From assembly GCF_019396355.1 (NCBI RefSeq), contig NZ_JAHKRK010000061.1:1-35364 (forward strand): a DNA stretch of 35,364 bases, in the 5' to 3' direction. This document shows, piece by piece, positions 15,567 to 22,940 of this stretch; position 1 is the first letter of the stretch, and every line of letters starts with the position of its first letter. This stretch comes from Pseudonocardia nigra (GTDB lineage: Bacteria > Actinomycetota > Actinomycetes > Mycobacteriales > Pseudonocardiaceae). Both the position numbers and the translations under genes were made by a program. The notes below the pieces were generated by a model. It worked only from the letters and a program-made list of their open reading frames with translations. It made no database searches and had not been told where the DNA came from.

Positions 15567-16184
15567 GTGAACGTCACCCCCGTCAGCCCGAACCGGCTCG
15601 CCGATGAGGTGGCCGAGCTCGTCGCCGCCCGCCCAGGGCGCGTGCGCCTCGCGCTCGACGGGCCACCGCCGACCCGACCTGCCGCGCTGGCGGCATCGGT
15701 GGCGACGCACCTGCGCGCGCTCGGCAGGGCCGTGGTCGTGGTGTCCGCATTCGACTTCCTGCGGCCGGCCTCGGTGCGTCTGGAGTACGGCCACACCGAC
15801 CCCGACGAGTTCCTCGACGGGTGGCTGGACGTCGGCGGGCTGATCCGGGAGGTGCTCGACCCGGCGGGCCCGGGCGGGTCGGGGCGGGTGCTGCCACGAC
15901 TGTGGGACGCCGCGGCCGACCGCGCCTACCGCGACGGGTACGCGGCGCTGCCCGAGGACGGGGTCGTGGTGCTCGCCGGTGCACTGCTGCTCGGCCGGGG
16001 GCTGCCGCTCGACCTCGCCGTGCACCTGCGGATGAGCGGGCCGGCACTGGCCAGGAGGACCCCGGTGGAGGAGCAGTGGACACTGCCCGCCTACGCCCGC
16101 TACGAGACCGAGCGAGACCCGGCGGGAGAGGCCGACCTGCTGGTGCTCGCCGATCACCCGGAGCGACCGGCGGTGCGCCGGTGA
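15567..16184 (+). CDS. Uridine kinase-like P-loop fold protein with degenerate Walker A
   Basis: A 205-residue protein with the layout of the actinobacterial uridine kinase-like family: VRLALDGPPPTRPAALAASV where a P-loop is expected, then VVVVSAFDFLRPASVRLEYG, a long insertion with LDVGGLIREVLDP, the strand VVVLAGALLLGRGLPLDLAV and a C-terminal WTLPAYARYETERDP. The Walker A position lacks the GK(S/T) needed for phosphate binding, so ATP-dependent kinase activity is doubtful. The GTG start was chosen because the conserved region begins about 25 residues later. The substrate and role are unknown. Confidence 0.75.
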   Translation: MNVTPVSPNRLADEVAELVAARPGRVRLALDGPPPTRPAALAASVATHLRALGRAVVVVSAFDFLRPASVRLEYGHTDPDEFLDGWLDVGGLIREVLDPAGPGGSGRVLPRLWDAAADRAYRDGYAALPEDGVVVLAGALLLGRGLPLDLAVHLRMSGPALARRTPVEEQWTLPAYARYETERDPAGEADLLVLADHPERPAVRR

Positions 16185-16274
16185 GGGGCGCCGAAAAGAT
16201 CACCGGGCCGGAACCGGCCGCCACCGGTATCGTCGTTCCTTGAAGATCATGAGAGGAGATCGGCAATGGATCCA

Positions 16275-16320
16275 TGACGGGCGACGACCTGCGGCATCCT
16301 TGACGGGCGACGACTTACGG
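16275..16320 (+). repeat. Tandem direct repeat, 26-bp period
   Basis: TGACGGGCGACGACCTGCGG at 16275-16294 recurs 26 bp later at 16301-16320 with 18 of 20 bases identical. It follows a good ribosome site (GAGAGGAGATCGGCA) and an ATG that is stopped after three codons. The 16185-16476 stretch has no credible gene. It looks like decayed sequence on the 3' side of a tRNA, a usual integration hot spot. Confidence 0.55.
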
Positions 16321-16369
16321 CGCGCTGGACCGGAGGGAACCCACCCGACGCAACCATTGGAAGGGGGGT

Positions 16370-16418
16370 CCGGGGGGCGAAGCCCCTCCGGGCGGGGTCT
16401 GGGGGTTGCACCCCCAGA
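16370..16418. repeat. REP-like pair of GC-rich hairpins
   Basis: Two adjacent hairpins: an imperfect G/C stem around a CGAAG loop (16370-16391), and a perfect TCTGGGGGT / ACCCCCAGA stem with a TGC loop (16398-16418). This double hairpin form, a G-rich repeat carrying a short GC-core loop, is common as dispersed intergenic sequence in actinobacteria. It lies downstream of tRNA-Leu on the opposite strand. Confidence 0.55.
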
Positions 16419-16440
16419 CGAAATCCCGAACGACTGGGTG

Positions 16441-16461
16441 AGCGTGCTCCGCGAGCACGCT
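16441..16461 (-). terminator. Hairpin downstream of tRNA-Leu
   Basis: AGCGTGCTC-CGC-GAGCACGCT is a perfect 9-bp stem with a three-base loop. It begins 15 bp beyond the 3' end of the minus-strand tRNA, the expected place for its terminator. No U-tract follows, as is frequent in high-GC actinobacteria. Confidence 0.6.
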
Positions 16462-16476
16462 GACCCGGAGTGAGGG

Positions 16477-16559
16477 TGGGCGAGGAGGGAGTTGAACCCT
16501 CACGTCCTTACGGACACACGGACCTGAACCGTGCGCGTCTGCCATTCCGCCACTCGCCC
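16477..16559 (-). tRNA. tRNA-Leu (anticodon CAG)
   Basis: An 83-nt class II tRNA on the minus strand. The 7-bp acceptor is GGGCGAG with CTCGCCC and discriminator A. The D arm contains TGGCGGAATGGCAGAC. The anticodon arm is CACGG-TTCAGGT-CCGTG (anticodon CAG, reading CUG). The variable arm is long, TGTCC-GTAA-GGACG, and the T arm is GAGGG-TTCAACT-CCCTC. CCA is not encoded (CCC follows). A leucine tRNA just upstream of fhaA and transcribed away from it is also what I recall next to the M. tuberculosis fhaA operon. Confidence 0.96.
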
Positions 16560-16655
16560 TGGCAGGAAGAAAGCTAGCACGGGGGTGGAGCCACGCTGAT
16601 CGGGGGGTCTCATCACCCGCCGGTCGGGGGGCGACGGCGCCGCGGCTAGCACAGA

Positions 16656-16661
16656 TACGAT
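16656..16661 (+). promoter_or_regulatory. Possible -10 element of the fhaA operon
   Basis: TACGAT fits the TANNNT -10 pattern. It lies about 50 bp upstream of the proposed fhaA start, with the strong ribosome site GGAGGA at 16692-16697 in between. No good -35 hexamer is visible at 16-18 bp. The assignment is tentative. Confidence 0.3.
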
Positions 16662-16704
16662 CGGTACTGCCAGCAACACGCCGATGCGAACGGAGGAAGA
16701 TCGG

Positions 16705-17964
16705 TTGGGCCGCGTCGACAGGTTTGAACGCCGTCTCCAGGGACTGGTGGGCGACGCCTTCGCGCGGGTCTTCGGCGGCAGCGTCGTTCCCCAGGAAGTC
16801 GTGCAGGCGCTGCTGCGGGAAGCCGAGGACCACATCGAGGAGCTCGCCGGGGGGCGCCTGCTGGCGCCCAACCGGTTCACCGTGCTGCTCAGCCCCTCCG
16901 ATCACGATCGCATGGGCGGCGACCGCGCGGAGATCGTCAACTCGCTCTCCGGCTCTGTCGCCGAGCAACTCGCCGACCAGGGATGGGACGCCTACGGCGA
17001 GGTCGTAGTCTTTCTGGAGCGCTCCGATGCGCTGCACACGGGACAGTTCCGCACCCGCTCGTCCGTGGACCCCGACGCTTCCCGCCGGGACGCCATCCGA
17101 GCACGCGACGCAGGAGAAGCACCCATGAGCCAGCAACCGGGCCACCCCGAGGAGAACGGGCAGTACGGATACGACCGTGGTGCCCCCGGCGGATACGGGC
17201 AGCAGACGTACGCCCCGCCCGCCTACGACCAGCGTCAGGGGGGGTACGACCAGGGCGAGCCCGGACCCCAGCAGGGTTACGGCCAGCAGGGCGGCGGCTA
17301 CCCGCAGCAGGGCGGCGGCTACGGCGGCCAGCAGCAGGGCGGCGGCTACGACCAGGGTTACGGCCAGCAGGGCGGCGGCTACCCGCAGCAGGGCGGCGGC
17401 TACGACCAGGGCTACGGCCAGCAGGGCGGCGGCTACCCCCAGCAGGGCGGCTACCCGCAGCAGGGCGGCGGCTACGACCAGGGCTACGGGCAGCAGGGCC
17501 ATGCACAGCCCGGTGGCGGGTACGGCCAGCAGGGCTACGCGCCTGGCTACGACCAGGGCTACCAGCAGGGCGGGTACGGCCAGCAGCAGTACGACCAGGG
17601 CTACGACGCCGGCTACGAGCAGCAGGGCTACGGCCAGCAGGCCGGCTGGAACCAGCCGGGCGGCTACGGGCAGCAGGGGCTGTCGGCCTCGCTCAGCCTG
17701 GACGACGGCTCGGGTCGCACCTTCGACCTCACCCAGGGCAGCCACGTCATCGGCCGGGGCCAGGACTCGTCGTTCCGCCTTCCGGACACCGGCGTGTCGC
17801 GCCGCCACCTGGAGATCAGCTGGGATGGTCAGACCGCAACGCTGACCGACCTCGGGTCCACCAACGGCACCACGGTCAACGGCAACCCGGTGCAGACCTG
17901 GCAGCTGGGCGACGGCGACGTCATCCGGGTCGGGCACTCGAGCCTCGTCTTCCGCACCCAGTAG
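16705..17964 (+). CDS. fhaA: FhaA: DUF3662 and FHA-domain protein
   Basis: A 419-residue cytoplasmic FHA protein that reads phospho-threonine marks made by PknA/PknB and, in mycobacteria, links them to MviN/peptidoglycan precursor export. The N-terminal DUF3662 domain (FERRLQGLVGDAFARVFGG to about residue 120) is followed by a ~200-residue Gly/Gln/Tyr repeat linker. The C-terminal FHA domain shows HVIGRGQDSSFRLPD, SRRHLEIS and LGSTNGTTVNG. The TTG at 16705 gives the family's usual N-terminus (GRVDRFERRL) and has GGAGGA seven bases upstream; the ATG at 16684 lacks such a site. It is the first gene of the cell-wall kinase operon. Confidence 0.95.
   Translation: MGRVDRFERRLQGLVGDAFARVFGGSVVPQEVVQALLREAEDHIEELAGGRLLAPNRFTVLLSPSDHDRMGGDRAEIVNSLSGSVAEQLADQGWDAYGEVVVFLERSDALHTGQFRTRSSVDPDASRRDAIRARDAGEAPMSQQPGHPEENGQYGYDRGAPGGYGQQTYAPPAYDQRQGGYDQGEPGPQQGYGQQGGGYPQQGGGYGGQQQGGGYDQGYGQQGGGYPQQGGGYDQGYGQQGGGYPQQGGYPQQGGGYDQGYGQQGHAQPGGGYGQQGYAPGYDQGYQQGGYGQQQYDQGYDAGYEQQGYGQQAGWNQPGGYGQQGLSASLSLDDGSGRTFDLTQGSHVIGRGQDSSFRLPDTGVSRRHLEISWDGQTATLTDLGSTNGTTVNGNPVQTWQLGDGDVIRVGHSSLVFRTQ
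17347..17502 (+). repeat. In-frame 54-bp tandem repeat in the fhaA linker
   Basis: An 18-codon unit (YDQGYGQQGGGYPQQGGG) starts at 17347 and again at 17401. A third start follows at 17473 after a six-codon expansion of the GGYPQQ submotif. Codon choice is almost identical between units, so this is a true DNA-level tandem repeat, prone to slippage, and not only a compositional bias. It encodes a disordered Gly/Gln/Tyr spacer between the DUF3662 and FHA domains. Confidence 0.85.
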
Positions 17965-18018
17965 CCCGCGCCGCAGGAACGGGGACGACGATATCGGAGA
18001 GAACGGAGTGCGCCGCGA

Positions 18019-18474
18019 GTGCCGGAGTTGGTGCTGCAGCTGACCAGGGCGGGATTCCTCGCCCTCCTCTGGCTGTTCGTGCTGGTCGCGCTCCGGGTGG
18101 TGCGCTCCGACCTGTACGCCGCGTCCGGTCTCCGGGCGCTCGTTCCCGGCGGGCGCGCCACCACCCGCACGAAGCGGGGGCGTACGGCCCGCCAGCTGAT
18201 CGTCACCCAGGGCGCGCTGGCGGGAACCCGCTTGTCGCTGGACTCCCGGCCGATCCTGATCGGCCGGGCCGACGACTCGACGCTGGTGCTCGATGACGAC
18301 TACGCCTCCACCCGGCACGCGCGGATCGCGCAGCAGGGCGACGAGTGGTACGTCGAGGACCTCGGGTCGACCAACGGCACCTACCTTGATCGGGCTAAGG
18401 TCACCGGACCCACCCGGGTTCCCCTGGGAGTCCCTGTCCGCATCGGCAAGACGGTGATCGAGCTCCGGTCATGA
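18019..18474 (+). CDS. fhaB: FhaB (FipA): membrane-anchored FHA protein
   Basis: A 151-residue protein with one N-terminal span (AGFLALLWLFVLVALRVV), a short basic linker and a C-terminal FHA domain (PILIGRADDSTLVLDDDYAS, TRHARIAQQG, VEDLGSTNGTYL). In mycobacteria it binds phosphorylated FtsZ/FtsQ partners and supports septation under stress. A GTG at 18019 was chosen: it begins MPELVLQLTRAGF, the family N-terminus, and CGGAG lies upstream. Its stop overlaps a 23-codon ORF (ATGA at 18471-18474) that in turn overlaps pstP. Confidence 0.95.
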   Translation: MPELVLQLTRAGFLALLWLFVLVALRVVRSDLYAASGLRALVPGGRATTRTKRGRTARQLIVTQGALAGTRLSLDSRPILIGRADDSTLVLDDDYASTRHARIAQQGDEWYVEDLGSTNGTYLDRAKVTGPTRVPLGVPVRIGKTVIELRS

Positions 18475-18542
18475 GTGACCGACACCCCGACCCGTCGCCC
18501 AGGCCTGGTCACGCCGATCGACCGACCGGAGTGCCGCGATGA
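18471..18542 (+). CDS. 23-residue relay ORF joining fhaB to pstP
   Basis: ATG at 18471 overlaps the fhaB stop as ATGA. After 23 codons the TGA at 18540-18542 overlaps the pstP ATG as ATGA again. The peptide is Pro/Arg/Asp-rich (starting MSDRHPDPSPRPGHADR) with no span or recognisable motif. A ribosome finishing fhaB could re-initiate here and again at pstP, so the ORF may serve to keep translation coupled across a 64-bp gap rather than make a functional peptide. It could also be a chance ORF; the precise overlap at both ends argues against that but does not prove it. Confidence 0.45.
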   Translation: MSDRHPDPSPRPGHADRPTGVPR

Positions 18543-19885
18543 CGCTCGTGCTGCGCTACTCCGCCCGCAGCGACCGCGGGCTCGTCCGGCAGAACAACCA
18601 GGACGCCGTGTACGCCGGGCCGCGCCTGCTCGCACTCGCCGACGGCATGGGCGGGCACGCGGCGGGCGAGGTCGCGTCCTCGCTGGTGATCGCCGCGCTC
18701 GCCCCGCTCGACGAGGACGATCCGGGCGACGACCTGCTGGCGGAGCTGCGGGACGCCACGGTGCAGGGCAACGCCGCGATCACCCAGCACGTCGCCGATG
18801 CCCCCGATCTGGAGGGCATGGGCACCACGCTCACGGCCATCCTGTTCGCGGGTTCGCGGCTGGGGCTGGTGCACATCGGCGACTCCCGGGCCTACCAGCT
18901 CCGGGACGGCATCTTCACGCAGATCACCAAGGACGACACGTTCGTCCAGTCGCTGATCGACGAGGGCCGGATCACCGAGGAGGAGGCCCACACCCACCCG
19001 CAGCGATCGCTGCTGCTGCGCGCGATCACGGGGCAGGACGTCGACCCGTCGCTGACCATTCGTGAGGCGCGCGCGGGCGACCGCTACCTGCTCTGCTCGG
19101 ACGGCCTGTCCGGCGTGGTGAGCGACGAGACGCTGGCCGACACGCTGCGCAGCTACCACGACCCGCGCGAGTGCGCCGACCGCATGATCGAGCTCGCGCT
19201 GCGCGGCGGCGGCCCGGACAACATCACCTGCATCGTCGCGGACGTCGTCGACATCGAGTTCGGCGAGGACGCCCCGATCATGGGCGGCTCCGTGGGCGAC
19301 GGCAGCGAGGACGGCCCGCCGCCCGACTCGGCCGCCGCGCGCGCCTCGGCCACCACGCTCACCCGCACCGCCCCGCAGCGGATCGTGTCCGCGCCGGCCA
19401 CCGCCACCGCGCGGCGGCGCCCACGGTGGCGGCTCGCGCTCGGGGTGGTCGCCGTCGTGGCGGTGCTCGTCGCGGGCGGGTTCCTGGCCCGCATGTGGGT
19501 GATGCAGCAGTACTACGTCGGCGCCGACGCCGAGCAGGTCGTGATCTTCCAGGGCGTCCGCGGCGACGTGCTGGGCCTGCCCCTGCAGCGGGTGGCCGAG
19601 CGGTCCGACATCGCCCTGTCCGACCTGCCGGAGACCGAGCGCAGCCAGGTGCGCGACGGCATCCTCACCAACGGCGGCCTCGAGGGCGCCCGCGGCGTGA
19701 TCGAGCGGCTGCGCGACCGGATGCTCGAGCCCTGCCCCGACCCGGTCCAGCAGCAGCCGCAGACGCCTGCCGACCCGGTCCTGCCGCCGGGGATCGCCGA
19801 TCCCAACCTGCTGCCGCCGGTCGACACCACGCCGCTCCCGACGCCCGCCCCCGTACCGGGCACGACCTGCAGGTCGGTGAGCTGA
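18539..19885 (+). CDS. pstP: PstP: PP2C-family Ser/Thr phosphatase
   Basis: The 448-residue membrane phosphatase that reverses PknA/PknB phosphorylation. The cytoplasmic PP2C domain (residues 1-240) has the metal-binding motifs ALADGMGGHAAGE, VHIGDSRAY, LLCSDGLSG and GGGPDNITCIVADV. A disordered Ala/Thr/Arg linker leads to one membrane span (LALGVVAVVAVLVAGGFLA, near 305-323), then a ~125-residue extracellular domain and a Pro-rich tail ending with two cysteines (EPCPD, TTCRS). The N-terminus MTLVLRYSARSDRGLVRQNN matches the family. The stop overlaps the rodA start (TGATG). Confidence 0.97.
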   Translation: MTLVLRYSARSDRGLVRQNNQDAVYAGPRLLALADGMGGHAAGEVASSLVIAALAPLDEDDPGDDLLAELRDATVQGNAAITQHVADAPDLEGMGTTLTAILFAGSRLGLVHIGDSRAYQLRDGIFTQITKDDTFVQSLIDEGRITEEEAHTHPQRSLLLRAITGQDVDPSLTIREARAGDRYLLCSDGLSGVVSDETLADTLRSYHDPRECADRMIELALRGGGPDNITCIVADVVDIEFGEDAPIMGGSVGDGSEDGPPPDSAAARASATTLTRTAPQRIVSAPATATARRRPRWRLALGVVAVVAVLVAGGFLARMWVMQQYYVGADAEQVVIFQGVRGDVLGLPLQRVAERSDIALSDLPETERSQVRDGILTNGGLEGARGVIERLRDRMLEPCPDPVQQQPQTPADPVLPPGIADPNLLPPVDTTPLPTPAPVPGTTCRSVS

Positions 19886-21321
19886 TGACGGCCGCCGACC
19901 AGCGGTCCGGCCAGCCGCCCACGCCGGCGCCCCTGCCCACCGGGCGGGGCATCGAGCTCGTGCTGCTCGCGTTCGCCACGGTGATCGTCACCGGCGCGCT
20001 CGTGCTGGTCGAGGCCAACCAGGAGCAGGAGCTCACGCGGGCGCTGCTGTTCGTCGGGCTCGCCTACCTCGCCCTGTTCACCGGGGCGCACTTCGCGGTC
20101 CGCAAGTTCGCCCCGTACGCCGACCCGCTGATCCTGCCCTGCGTGGCGCTGCTCAACGGGCTGGGTCTGGTGATGATCCACCGGCTGGACCTCGCCGAGG
20201 CCGACCGCGCGGCGCTGCTCGGCCAGGAGGCGCCCACCGCGCTGCTGTCCCGGCAGGTCGCCTGGACGGCCATCGGGCTCGCGCTGTTCGTCGCGGTGCT
20301 GTGGATCGTGCGCGACCACCGGACGATCGCCCGCTACGCCTACACCGCGGGGTTCGCGGGGATCGTGCTGCTGGCGCTGCCCGGGCTGCTGCCGTCGTCG
20401 ATCTCCGAGGTCAACGGCGCGAAGCTGTGGATCCGGGTCGGCCCGGTGGGTATCCAGCCCGGCGAGTTCGCCAAGATCCTGCTGATCGTGTTCTTCGCGG
20501 CGTTCCTCGTGCAGAAGCGCGATCTGTTCACCACGGCGGGCCGCCGCTTCCTCGGGATGGAGCTGCCGCGGGCCCGCGACCTCGCCCCGCTGCTCGTCGC
20601 GTGGGGCCTCTCGGTCGGTGTGCTCGTGCTGGAGCGCGACCTCGGCACGTCGCTGCTGTTCTTCGGCATCGTGCTGGTGCTGCTCTACGGCGCCACCGAG
20701 CGGGTGTCGTGGATGGTCATCGGGCTGACGTTCTTCATGGTCGGCTGCCTGATCGCCTACCAGCTGTTCAGCCACGTCCGGGTGCGGGTGCAGGTCTGGC
20801 TGGACCCGTTCGCCGACTTCGACGGCACCGGCTACCAGATCGGGCAGGCGCTGTTCGGGCTGGGCACCGGCGGTGTCGGTGGCACTGGGCTGGGGGCGGG
20901 ACGGCCCGACCTGGTCCCGTTCGCCGAGAGCGACTTCATGCTGTCCTCGCTCGGTGAGGAGCTGGGGCTGATCGGCCTGGCCGCGATCCTCATCGTCTAC
21001 CTCGTCCTCATCACGCGCGGGCTGCGCAGCGCGCTCGCGGTGCGCGACAGTTTCGGCAAGCTGCTGGCCACCGGCCTCGCATTCACGCTCGCGCTGCAGA
21101 TCTTCATCGTCATCGGTGGGGCGTCGAAGCTGATCCCGCTCACCGGGCTCACCCTGCCGTTCCTGTCCTACGGCGGCTCGTCGCTGGTGGCCAACTACGC
21201 GCTCGTCGCGCTCCTGCTGCGGATCTCGAACGCGGCACGCGCCCCGCTCCCCCGTCGCCCGGCCACGCCGCTGCCCCCGATCGCGGAGGCCGGCACCGAG
21301 CTCGTGGAGCGCCCGCGGTGA
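19885..21321 (+). CDS. rodA: RodA/FtsW SEDS peptidoglycan glycosyltransferase
   Basis: A 478-residue polytopic SEDS protein that polymerises lipid II glycan chains for cell elongation, working with the class B PBP encoded next. Diagnostic segments are GAKLWIRVGPVGIQPGEFAK, VLVLERDLGTSLLFFGI, the long extracellular loop ending GVGGTGLGAGRP, FAESDFMLSSLGEELGLIG and LPFLSYGGSSLVANYALVAL. About 12 membrane spans are expected. It has a cytoplasmic N-terminal Pro-rich stretch of ~20 residues. The ATG overlaps the pstP stop, and its own TGA overlaps the pbpA GTG (GTGA), so the two enzymes are made in a coupled fashion. Confidence 0.96.
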   Translation: MTAADQRSGQPPTPAPLPTGRGIELVLLAFATVIVTGALVLVEANQEQELTRALLFVGLAYLALFTGAHFAVRKFAPYADPLILPCVALLNGLGLVMIHRLDLAEADRAALLGQEAPTALLSRQVAWTAIGLALFVAVLWIVRDHRTIARYAYTAGFAGIVLLALPGLLPSSISEVNGAKLWIRVGPVGIQPGEFAKILLIVFFAAFLVQKRDLFTTAGRRFLGMELPRARDLAPLLVAWGLSVGVLVLERDLGTSLLFFGIVLVLLYGATERVSWMVIGLTFFMVGCLIAYQLFSHVRVRVQVWLDPFADFDGTGYQIGQALFGLGTGGVGGTGLGAGRPDLVPFAESDFMLSSLGEELGLIGLAAILIVYLVLITRGLRSALAVRDSFGKLLATGLAFTLALQIFIVIGGASKLIPLTGLTLPFLSYGGSSLVANYALVALLLRISNAARAPLPRRPATPLPPIAEAGTELVERPR

Positions 21322-22793
21322 ACACCCCGGTCCGCCGCATCGCGATCGCGGTGATGGCGATGATCCTGCTGCTGATGGCCAACCTCACCTACGTGCAGGT
21401 CGTCAAGGCCGACGACTACCGCGACGATCCCCGCAACCAGCGCGTGCTCCTCGCGGAGTACTCGCGCAAGCGCGGCCAAATCAGCGCCGAGGGGCAGGTG
21501 CTGGCGGGCAGCGTCGAGACCGACGACCGGCTGCGCTACCAGCGCCAGTACCCCGAGGGGCCGCTGTTCGCCCCGATCACGGGCTACTACTCGGTGATCT
21601 ACGGCTCCAGCGGGATCGAGCGGGCCGCCGACGCGGTGCTGAACGGCAGCGACGACCGCCTGTTCGGTCGCAGGCTGTCGGACCTCATCACCGGCCGCGA
21701 TCCCAGCGGCGGCAACGTGGTGACGACCATCGATCCCGACGTCCAGCGGATCGCCTACGAGCAGCTGGAGAGCCGGGGCTACAGCGGCGCGGTCGTGGCG
21801 CTGCGCCCGCAGACCGGCGAGATCCTGGCCATGGCCTCGACGCCGTCCTACGACCCGAACCCGCTCGCGAGCCACAGCGCGGAGGAGCAGACGGCCGCGT
21901 GGGAGGAGTACACGTCGGCCGAGCCGCCGGTGCTGACCAACCGCGCCATCGACGAGATCTACCCGCCCGGCTCCACCTTCAAGCTGGTCATCACCGCCGC
22001 GGCGCTCGCGAGCGGGCGGTACACGCCGGACAGCCAGCTCACGGCCGCGCCGGAGATCGTCCTGCAGAACACCAGTACGCCGCTCGAGAACTTCAACGGC
22101 AACGCCTGCGGCACCTCGGCGACGGCGAGCCTGCGCGAAGCCCTGCAGCGCTCCTGCAACACGGCTTTCGCGCAGCTCGGGGCCGAGCTGGGCGAGCAGG
22201 CCATCCGGGAGCAGGCCGAGAACTTCGGCATCGGCACCGCGGACCTGTCGATCCCGATGCCGGTGGCCGACTCCACGATCGGCGAGATCGAGGACACCGC
22301 GGCGCTGCAGCAGTCCAGCATCGGCCAGCGGGACGTCGCGCTCACCCCACTGCAGAACGCCATGATCGTGGCCGCGATCGCCAACGACGGGCAGCTGATG
22401 GCGCCGTATCTGGTCAAGGAGATCCAGAGCCAGGAGCTGGACCCGATCGAGACGACCGAGCCGGACCGGCTCGGCCCCGCGATCGACGCGGGCGTCGCGC
22501 GCACGCTGACCGAGATGATGGTCAACAACGAGAACTCCTACTCCGGCAGCGGCAAGATCACCGGAGTGCAGATCGCGGCCAAGACCGGCACCGCGGAGCA
22601 CGGGGTGAACCCCAAGGAGAACGCACCGCACGTCTGGTACGCCGCGTTCGCGCCCGCCGACGACCCGCAGGTCGCGGTCGCGGTGCTCGTCGAGTCGGGT
22701 GGGGACCGGAGCAACCTGGCGGCCACGGGTGGCCAGGTGGCCGCTCCGATCGGCCGCGCGGTGATCCGCGAGGCACTGGGGCAGCAGTCGTGA
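21318..22793 (+). CDS. pbpA: PbpA: class B penicillin-binding protein
   Basis: A 491-residue D,D-transpeptidase anchored by an N-terminal span (IAIAVMAMILLLMANLTYV), with an N-terminal dimerisation domain and a transpeptidase domain. All three active-site motifs are intact: S219-T-F-K222 in YPPGSTFKL, S279-C-N281, and K422-T-G in AAKTGTAEH. It cross-links peptidoglycan made by RodA. Its length is that of mycobacterial PbpA. The GTG start overlaps the rodA stop. Its stop (GTGA at 22790-22793) overlaps the start of the first of two tandem micro-ORFs. Confidence 0.96.
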   Translation: MNTPVRRIAIAVMAMILLLMANLTYVQVVKADDYRDDPRNQRVLLAEYSRKRGQISAEGQVLAGSVETDDRLRYQRQYPEGPLFAPITGYYSVIYGSSGIERAADAVLNGSDDRLFGRRLSDLITGRDPSGGNVVTTIDPDVQRIAYEQLESRGYSGAVVALRPQTGEILAMASTPSYDPNPLASHSAEEQTAAWEEYTSAEPPVLTNRAIDEIYPPGSTFKLVITAAALASGRYTPDSQLTAAPEIVLQNTSTPLENFNGNACGTSATASLREALQRSCNTAFAQLGAELGEQAIREQAENFGIGTADLSIPMPVADSTIGEIEDTAALQQSSIGQRDVALTPLQNAMIVAAIANDGQLMAPYLVKEIQSQELDPIETTEPDRLGPAIDAGVARTLTEMMVNNENSYSGSGKITGVQIAAKTGTAEHGVNPKENAPHVWYAAFAPADDPQVAVAVLVESGGDRSNLAATGGQVAAPIGRAVIREALGQQS

Positions 22794-22870
22794 CCGAGCT
22801 TGCGAGGTCACCATTCAACACAGCAATGTCGTTCACTCTGCCGACGAGCGCCAGCGAGGAGGGGGCGTGA
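22790..22870 (+). CDS. Micro-ORF encoded by repeat unit 1 (26 residues)
   Basis: The GTG overlaps the pbpA stop (GTGA) and the TGA at 22868-22870 overlaps the GTG of the second unit. The peptide begins with Val-Thr-Glu-Leu-Ala-Arg ([16 protein letters not shown]) and ends SASEEGA. It has no span or known motif. It is paralogous to the next micro-ORF: the reading frame and the terminal SASEE are kept while the middle diverges. Its likely use is translational relay between pbpA and pknA. Confidence 0.5.
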   Translation: MTELARSPFNTAMSFTLPTSASEEGA

Positions 22871-22940
22871 CCGAGCTTGCGAGGGCACCATTCAGCGCAG
22901 CAACGCCGTTCACGTCGCCGACGAGCGCCAGCGAGGAGGC
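22790..22940 (+). repeat. Tandem MIRU-like repetitive units (77 + 74 bp)
   Basis: Two head-to-tail copies, 22790-22866 and 22867-22940, match at 66 of 74 aligned bases plus one 3-bp indel. Each starts GTGACCGAGCTTGCGAGG and ends with GACGAGCGCCAGCGAGGAGG. Each unit places AGGAGG four bases before the next start codon (the GTG of unit 2 and the ATG of pknA). Size, tandem arrangement and overlap of unit ends with flanking stop and start codons match what is known of mycobacterial interspersed repetitive units, first described between senX3 and regX3. The sequence itself is not one I recognise from mycobacteria. Confidence 0.85.

Noticed and set aside
14034..16157. Long minus-strand frame giving a 707-residue protein ending in the MetE-like enzyme
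   Set aside because: Only the last 372 residues look like a protein; the first ~335 are antisense to DUF2630 and the uridine-kinase-like gene. The start was set at 15152.
16206..16219. GGCCGG-AA-CCGGCC palindrome as a terminator
   Set aside because: A two-base loop cannot close well as an RNA hairpin; at most an operator, with no adjacent promoter seen.
16240..16473. 77-codon ORF upstream of tRNA-Leu
   Set aside because: It runs through hairpins and direct repeats, has no protein-like composition and ends inside the tRNA flank.
17253..17690. Repeats in this interval considered as a CRISPR array
   Set aside because: The repeats are in frame, contiguous without spacers and encode the Gly/Gln/Tyr linker of FhaA.
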